From: Nocardioides sp.
GTDB taxonomy: Bacteria; Actinomycetota; Actinomycetes; Propionibacteriales; Nocardioidaceae
Length of the DNA stretch: 64,000 bases
Direction: 5' to 3'
NCBI RefSeq assembly: GCF_014360585.1
Contig: NZ_JACIXG010000008.1
Coordinates: 33,778-97,777 of the forward strand
This document shows, one piece after another, positions 60,455 through 64,000 of this stretch (its first letter is position 1; each line of letters begins with the position of its first letter). Both the position numbers and the translations under genes were made by a program. A model generated the notes under the pieces. It worked only from the letters and a program-made list of their open reading frames with translations, had not been told where the DNA came from and ran no database searches.

Positions 60455-61315
60455 TCAGACAGTGACCGGGAGCCGGAGCGTGTGGATCATCCCGTCCACG
60501 CGCACCTGCGCGAAGAAGACGTAGTCACCCGCCTTCGGCGGCTTCACATGGATGCCGAGGCGGGTGCCGTCGTCCTGGTTCTCGGGGCCGCCGAGCGGGT
60601 GCAGGTGGATCACCTCGCCGGTCTCGCGGCTGAAGGCGGTCACGTGCGCGTAGACCCCGAGGTAGGTCCCCAGGTTGACCGGGTTGCCGGCCGGGTCGGA
60701 CACCAGGAGGCCGATCTCCTGGTCGACCCCGGGCTTCGGGGTCTCCTCGAGCGCGGCGATCACGACGCCGTCGTCGGAGCCGGGCACCTCCACCTCGGTC
60801 GGTCCGGAGACCTTCGCGGTCGCACCGAGCATCGCCTGCTCCCCCTTGTCGTCCGGGGTCCGGGCGGCGAACTCGACGACCACCCGGTAGGTGCCGCCCG
60901 CGGGCAGCGTCAGGTCGCCGGACCACGTACCGGACTCGTCCTGGGTCGGGTGCAGATGGCGGAAGACCTCGAGGTCGTCACGGACGACATAGAGGTGGAG
61001 GTCCTTGGTCTGCTCCTCGATGTAGTCGGTGACCGGACTGTGCCCTTGATCGCCGGCATCCTTGGTGATCGTGAAGCTCACCTTGCCCGGGGTGCCCGCC
61101 TCGGGGGGCAGGCTGACGTCACCGAGCGTGTAGCCACCGGCGGTCGCGGAGGTGCCGTCGGCGCCCTTGATCTCGGTCACGACCGTCGCGACGCTGGGCG
61201 CCGCGCCGGGGGCCGAGGACGAGTCGGCGACCTCGGGCTCACCGCCGCAGGCGATCAGGGTGACCGCGAGGCCGAGGGTCAGGACGACAGCAGCTATTCC
61301 GGCACGCACGGACAA
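60455..61315 (-). CDS. Secreted His-rich lipoprotein near copper genes
   Basis: A 286-residue lipoprotein. The signal AGIAAVVLTLGLAVTLIACG has the lipobox LIAC (Cys at about 23). The mature part is beta-rich and contains VFRHLHPTQDESG (about 118-130) and EVIHLHPLGGPEN (about 240-252), two H-L-H-P motifs of possible copper ligands, plus HVKPPKAGDYVFFAQVRVDGMIHTLRLPV. It is convergent with the CopC-CopD gene with one base between stops, and the domain resembles those found beside YcnI/CopCD in actinobacteria. Metal binding is inferred from the HLHP motifs. Confidence 0.8.
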   Translation of the reverse strand: MSVRAGIAAVVLTLGLAVTLIACGGEPEVADSSSAPGAAPSVATVVTEIKGADGTSATAGGYTLGDVSLPPEAGTPGKVSFTITKDAGDQGHSPVTDYIEEQTKDLHLYVVRDDLEVFRHLHPTQDESGTWSGDLTLPAGGTYRVVVEFAARTPDDKGEQAMLGATAKVSGPTEVEVPGSDDGVVIAALEETPKPGVDQEIGLLVSDPAGNPVNLGTYLGVYAHVTAFSRETGEVIHLHPLGGPENQDDGTRLGIHVKPPKAGDYVFFAQVRVDGMIHTLRLPVTV

Positions 61316-61329
61316 AGGGTGTCACATGG

Positions 61330-61354
61330 GGTGGTCTCGACAAGCTCGACCACC
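61330..61354. repeat. GGTGGTC...GACCACC palindromic repeat
   Basis: GGTGGTC (61330-61336) and GACCACC (61348-61354) flank TCGACAAGCTC. It shares GGTCTCGACA with the larger element at 63875-63998; such GGTCTCGAC palindromes are dispersed in Nocardioides-type genomes and may act as terminators or REP-like repeats between genes. Confidence 0.55.
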
Positions 61355-61361
61355 GACGGGA

Positions 61362-62744
61362 TCAGAACCCGACACCCGGATTGAGAATCCCGAGCGGGTC
61401 CAGTGCCGCCTTGATCCGGCGCTGCAGGTTGATCGAGTCGGCGCCGATCTCGGGCTCGAGCCACTTCTGCTTGAGCCGGCCGACACCGTGCTCGCCGGTC
61501 GTGGTGCCCCCCAGCTCGATCGCGAGGGCGAAGATCTCGTCGCCCGCGGCGGTCTCGGCCGGCGGCATCACCCCCGGGACGTCGTCCGGCGACGGGTCCC
61601 AGCCGATGACCGGATGCAGGTTGCCGTCGCCGGCGTGGGCGAGCGTGTAGGTGCGTACGCCGTGCCGATCGGAGATCTCGGAGATCCGGTCGACCGCATC
61701 GGCGAGCCGGGACCGGGGCACACAGATGTCCTCGATGAACCAGGAGCCGTCCGCCTCGATCGCGGGCAGGATCTGGCGACGCGCCTCGACCAGCCGGTCG
61801 GAGGACTCCTCGTCGACGCCCTGCTCGATCCAGGTCGCCTCCTTGCCGAGGATCGCCGCGATCGCCTCGATCTCCGTCGCGGCCGCCGGACCGTCGGCCT
61901 GGGCGATCACCAGCGCGTCACCGCGCTCGGCGTACGTCGTGCCCGCGAACCGGTCGACCGCCTCGAGGCAGCGCCGGTCGATGAACTCCAGCATCGACGG
62001 CAGCCGACGGGCGGCGGCGATCTCGGCGCAGGCTCGGGCGGCTGCCGCCACCGAGGCGTACGCAGCCGAGGCCGTCAGCGTGGCGACCGGGCGGGGCTTG
62101 AGGCGCAGGGTCGCGCCGACGACGATGCCCAGGGTGCCCTCGGAGCCGACGAAGAGCGCGGTGAGGTCGAGTCCCGCGACGCCCTTCATGGTGCGGCGGC
62201 CGGTGTGGATCAGGGTGCCGTCGGCGAGGACGACGTCGAGACCCAGGACCGCCTCCCGGGTCACGCCGTACTTCACGCACCGCAACCCGCCGGCGTTGGT
62301 GGCGACGTTGCCGCCGATCGAGCAGATCGCCGCCGAGGCCGGGTCGGGCGCGTAGCGCAGCCCCACCTCGGCGGCCGCGGCGTCCAGGCGCGCGTTGAGC
62401 ACGCCCGGCTCCACCACCGCGATCTCGTCGATCGGGTCCAGCTCGAGGATCCGGTCCATCGCGGAGAGGTCGACGACGAGGTGTCCGGTGCCGGCCACCG
62501 CTCCCCCGGCGAGACCGGTGCCCGTGCCCCGCGGGACGACCGGCACCCGGTGGGCAGAGGCGACCCGCATCGCCGCCTGGACGTCCGCGTTGCTGTGGGC
62601 CCGTACCACTGCCAGCGGAAGGCCGGCGGCGACCGACCCGGACCGGTCGGTCGAGGCCGCCAGCAGCGAGATGTCGTCGGTCGCCACCTCCGAGACCTGG
62701 GAGGCGAGGTCGTTGACCAAAGAGAGCTGTGCCGCCGTCGTCAT
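61362..62744 (-). CDS. FAD-linked oxidase, GlcD / D-lactate dehydrogenase type
   Basis: A 460-residue flavoenzyme oxidising D-lactate or glycolate. The FAD-binding_4 domain (about 40-215) has VVPRGTGTGLAGGAVAGTGHLVVDLSAMDRI and CSIGGNVATNAGGLRCVKYGVTREAVLGLDVVLADG; the C-terminal catalytic domain (about 220-460) has TYTLAHAGDGNLHPVIGWDP and ELGGTTTGEHGVGRLKQKWL, with the conserved HAGDGN and GEHG-G motifs. ATG at 62744 is used. No GlcE/GlcF partner is nearby, so it is likely a soluble D-2-hydroxyacid dehydrogenase. It is divergent from terC. Confidence 0.92.
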   Translation of the reverse strand: MTTAAQLSLVNDLASQVSEVATDDISLLAASTDRSGSVAAGLPLAVVRAHSNADVQAAMRVASAHRVPVVPRGTGTGLAGGAVAGTGHLVVDLSAMDRILELDPIDEIAVVEPGVLNARLDAAAAEVGLRYAPDPASAAICSIGGNVATNAGGLRCVKYGVTREAVLGLDVVLADGTLIHTGRRTMKGVAGLDLTALFVGSEGTLGIVVGATLRLKPRPVATLTASAAYASVAAAARACAEIAAARRLPSMLEFIDRRCLEAVDRFAGTTYAERGDALVIAQADGPAAATEIEAIAAILGKEATWIEQGVDEESSDRLVEARRQILPAIEADGSWFIEDICVPRSRLADAVDRISEISDRHGVRTYTLAHAGDGNLHPVIGWDPSPDDVPGVMPPAETAAGDEIFALAIELGGTTTGEHGVGRLKQKWLEPEIGADSINLQRRIKAALDPLGILNPGVGF

Positions 62745-62796
62745 CCATCCATTGTGTCGTGAGACAGGCGATTGCGAACCTCTTCTGCCCAACAGT

Positions 62797-62905
62797 TAGG
62801 CTTCACCTCGAGGGGAGTACCTCACCAAGCTCATTCCGGTCAGTACGTCGGTGCCGACACCGTCCCGGGATGGCGCCCCGATCCGGGGTGAGGGAGACCT
62901 CAGAC
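62797..62905 (+). promoter_or_regulatory. yybP-ykoY (manganese) riboswitch
   Basis: The leader of the TerC gene contains CGAGGGGAGTAC at 62809-62820 and GGGAGACCTCAG at 62892-62903. GGGGAGTA and the GAGACC/AAGACC strand are the two most conserved parts of yybP-ykoY RNAs, and the 5' CGAGG pairs with the 3' CCTC to close P1, with two GC-rich helices between them. Members sense Mn2+ and precede TerC/Alx or MntP genes, as here. The length of about 100 nt fits. Confidence 0.85.
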
Positions 62906-62925
62906 GTTCATCGACACGCCTGAGG
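62898..62925 (+). promoter_or_regulatory. Shine-Dalgarno sequestering hairpin after the riboswitch
   Basis: CCTCAG (62898-62903), which is the 3' strand of riboswitch P1, is complementary to CTGAGG (62920-62925), which contains the GAGG ribosome site eight bases before the terC ATG. The two pairings exclude each other, giving a translational on-switch when the aptamer closes. Confidence 0.6.
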
Positions 62926-62932
62926 AACCCGC

Positions 62933-63868
62933 ATGCTCGATACTATTGCCACGCCCACTCTGTGGACCGTGACCATCGCCGCCGTCGTGGTGCTGATCGC
63001 CCTCGACTTCATCCTGACCCGGCGTCCACACGAGGTCTCCATGAAGGAGGCCATCGGCTGGTCGGCCTTCTACGTCGCGCTTCCGCTCGCCTTCGGCGTC
63101 TGGGTCTGGAACGCCCACGGCAGCCAGACCGGCTTCGAGTACTACACCGGCTACATCGTCGAGAAGTCGCTCAGCGTCGACAACCTGTTCGTCTTCATGC
63201 TGCTGCTCGCGGCCTTCGCGGTGCCACGCCACCTGCAGCAGAAGGTGCTGCTCTTCGGCATCGTCGGCGCGCTGGTGCTGCGCGGCATCTTCATCGCCCT
63301 GGGCGCCGCGGCGCTCTCCCAGTGGGACATCGTCTTCCTGATCTTCGGTGCGATCCTCCTGGCCACCGCCGCGAAGCTCTTCGTCGAGGCGCTCCAAGGC
63401 CACGACCAGAAGATCGACCCCGAGGAGATGCTGGCCGTACGCCTCGGCCGCAAGATCGGGCTCAAGCCGATGGCCATCGTGGTGCTCGCCATCTTCGCCA
63501 CCGACATCATCTTCGCCGTCGACTCGGTGCCCGCGGTCTACGGCATCACCGGCGACCCGTACCTCGTCTTCGCCACCAACGCGTTCGCGCTGCTCGGTCT
63601 GCGAGCCCTCTACTTCGTGCTCGAGGGTGCACTGTCCAAGCTGGTCCACCTCTCCTACGGTCTGGCCGCCATCCTCGCCTTCATCGGCGTCAAGCTCGGC
63701 CTGCACTGGGCCCACGGCCACTGGGACAGTGTCCCGGTCGTGCCGACCTGGCTGTCCCTCGTCATCATCGTCGGCATCCTCGCCGTCACCGTCACCACCA
63801 GCCTGATCGCCTCCGCGCGTACGCAGACTCGGGAGGAGAGCGAAGCCTTGGAGGAGACGAACGCCTAG
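62933..63868 (+). CDS. TerC/Alx family membrane protein (Mn exporter type)
   Basis: A 311-residue protein with eight or nine helices. Family strings: DFILTRRPHEVSMKEAIGWSAFYVALPLAFG, EYYTGYIVEKSLSVDNLFVFMLLLAAFAVP, AAKLFVEALQGHD and VLAIFATDIIFAVDSVPAVYGITGDPYLVFATNAFALLGLRALYFVLEG; the two acidic motifs SVDNLF and DIIFAVDSVPA, each in a helix, are the proposed metal path. ATG at 62933 with GAGG eight bases before. The manganese riboswitch upstream supports export or homeostasis of Mn2+ rather than tellurite resistance. It ends before the palindromic element at 63875. Confidence 0.95.
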   Translation: MLDTIATPTLWTVTIAAVVVLIALDFILTRRPHEVSMKEAIGWSAFYVALPLAFGVWVWNAHGSQTGFEYYTGYIVEKSLSVDNLFVFMLLLAAFAVPRHLQQKVLLFGIVGALVLRGIFIALGAAALSQWDIVFLIFGAILLATAAKLFVEALQGHDQKIDPEEMLAVRLGRKIGLKPMAIVVLAIFATDIIFAVDSVPAVYGITGDPYLVFATNAFALLGLRALYFVLEGALSKLVHLSYGLAAILAFIGVKLGLHWAHGHWDSVPVVPTWLSLVIIVGILAVTVTTSLIASARTQTREESEALEETNA

Positions 63869-63874
63869 GCGACC

Positions 63875-63998
63875 GTGTTGGTCTCGACATGCCTCCGCCT
63901 AGCGGCTCCGGCGGCTCGACCGGCGCTCGACCGACGGGTGACCCCCGTCGGTCGAGCCGGACTCGTAGGAACGAACGAGTCCGTGTCGAGACCAACAC
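63875..63998. repeat. Large nested inverted repeat, 15-bp perfect outer arms
   Basis: Outer arms GTGTTGGTCTCGACA (63875-63889) and TGTCGAGACCAACAC (63984-63998) are perfect. Within lie a 14-bp perfect stem GCTCGACCGACGGG/CCCGTCGGTCGAGC (63925-63938 and 63944-63957) and a 6-bp stem ACTCGT/ACGAGT (63961-63966, 63975-63980). It begins seven bases after the terC stop and could stop transcription, but the nested form points to a REP/MITE-like element. It ends at the window edge. Confidence 0.7.
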
Positions 63999-64000
63999 AT

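Overview
The window looks like chromosomal DNA of a high-GC Gram-positive actinobacterium, most likely a Nocardioides or close relative in the Nocardioidaceae. This is inferred from the very high GC and GC3, the frequent GTG/TTG starts, the dense ATGA/GTGA overlaps, and the gene families present (DosR-like regulator, ergothioneine genes, multi-copy Asp23 locus, GTGGTCTCGAC-type palindromes). I saw no rRNA, tRNA, CRISPR array, transposase or integrase.

Layout. 1-2.2 kb: end of an MFS transporter, then a SulP anion transporter behind duplicated ACGT-centred sites. 2.2-8.6 kb: a dormancy/redox-stress block with two universal stress proteins, a PPOX-fold flavoprotein, a DosS-like sensor kinase (GAF-A with a His at position 149 in a DosS-like motif), a DosR-like regulator, a flavodoxin and a CBS-domain protein; GGACC-N2-GGTCC palindromes resembling DosR boxes lie at three points. 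8.8-11.6 kb: egtB, an unrecognised Cys/His-rich gene, and egtD, fused by GTGA overlaps (ergothioneine). 11.7-15.8 kb: an envelope-stress locus (CsbD, AmaP-like, DUF6286-like, three Asp23 proteins, a 58-residue membrane peptide) divergent from an ECF sigma factor with a fourth Asp23-like gene. 15.8-25.5 kb: membrane hydrolase, LRAT-like and GtrA proteins, an LPXTG fragment, a POT peptide transporter, an XRE-cupin regulator divergent from a DHA2 efflux pump, an HxlR regulator divergent from an imine-reductase-like enzyme, and a lipase-like hydrolase.

25.5-37.5 kb is the accessory part: a HipB-like repressor with a decayed hipA and a large nested palindrome, a phosphotransferase, a truncated acetyltransferase, HAD and NUDIX hydrolases, an XRE-TPR regulator divergent from three very small coupled genes (one DUF397, two zinc-ribbon-like), a TetR regulator, an FBP zinc-finger protein, a four-gene overlapping operon (SDR, SRPBCC, phytoene-desaturase-like, catalase-like), and a toxin-like gene broken by an amber codon next to its intact HTH partner.

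37.5-44 kb: a tandem glycine riboswitch over gcvT-gcvH-sdaA (glycine cleavage and serine deamination), a CobW GTPase, a Crp/Fnr regulator and a luciferase-like monooxygenase. 43.8-55.9 kb: a tetritol (erythritol/L-threitol-type) catabolic cluster with SorC regulator, dehydrogenase, TIM-like isomerase, DUF2291 protein, ABC sugar importer, DAK-family kinase, RpiB-like isomerase and an FGGY kinase. 55.1-64 kb: IclR-controlled 3-oxoacid CoA-transferase, a copper module (YcnI, CopC-CopD, His-rich lipoprotein), a GlcD-type oxidase, and a TerC transporter under a yybP-ykoY (manganese) riboswitch whose P1 strand can also pair with the Shine-Dalgarno.
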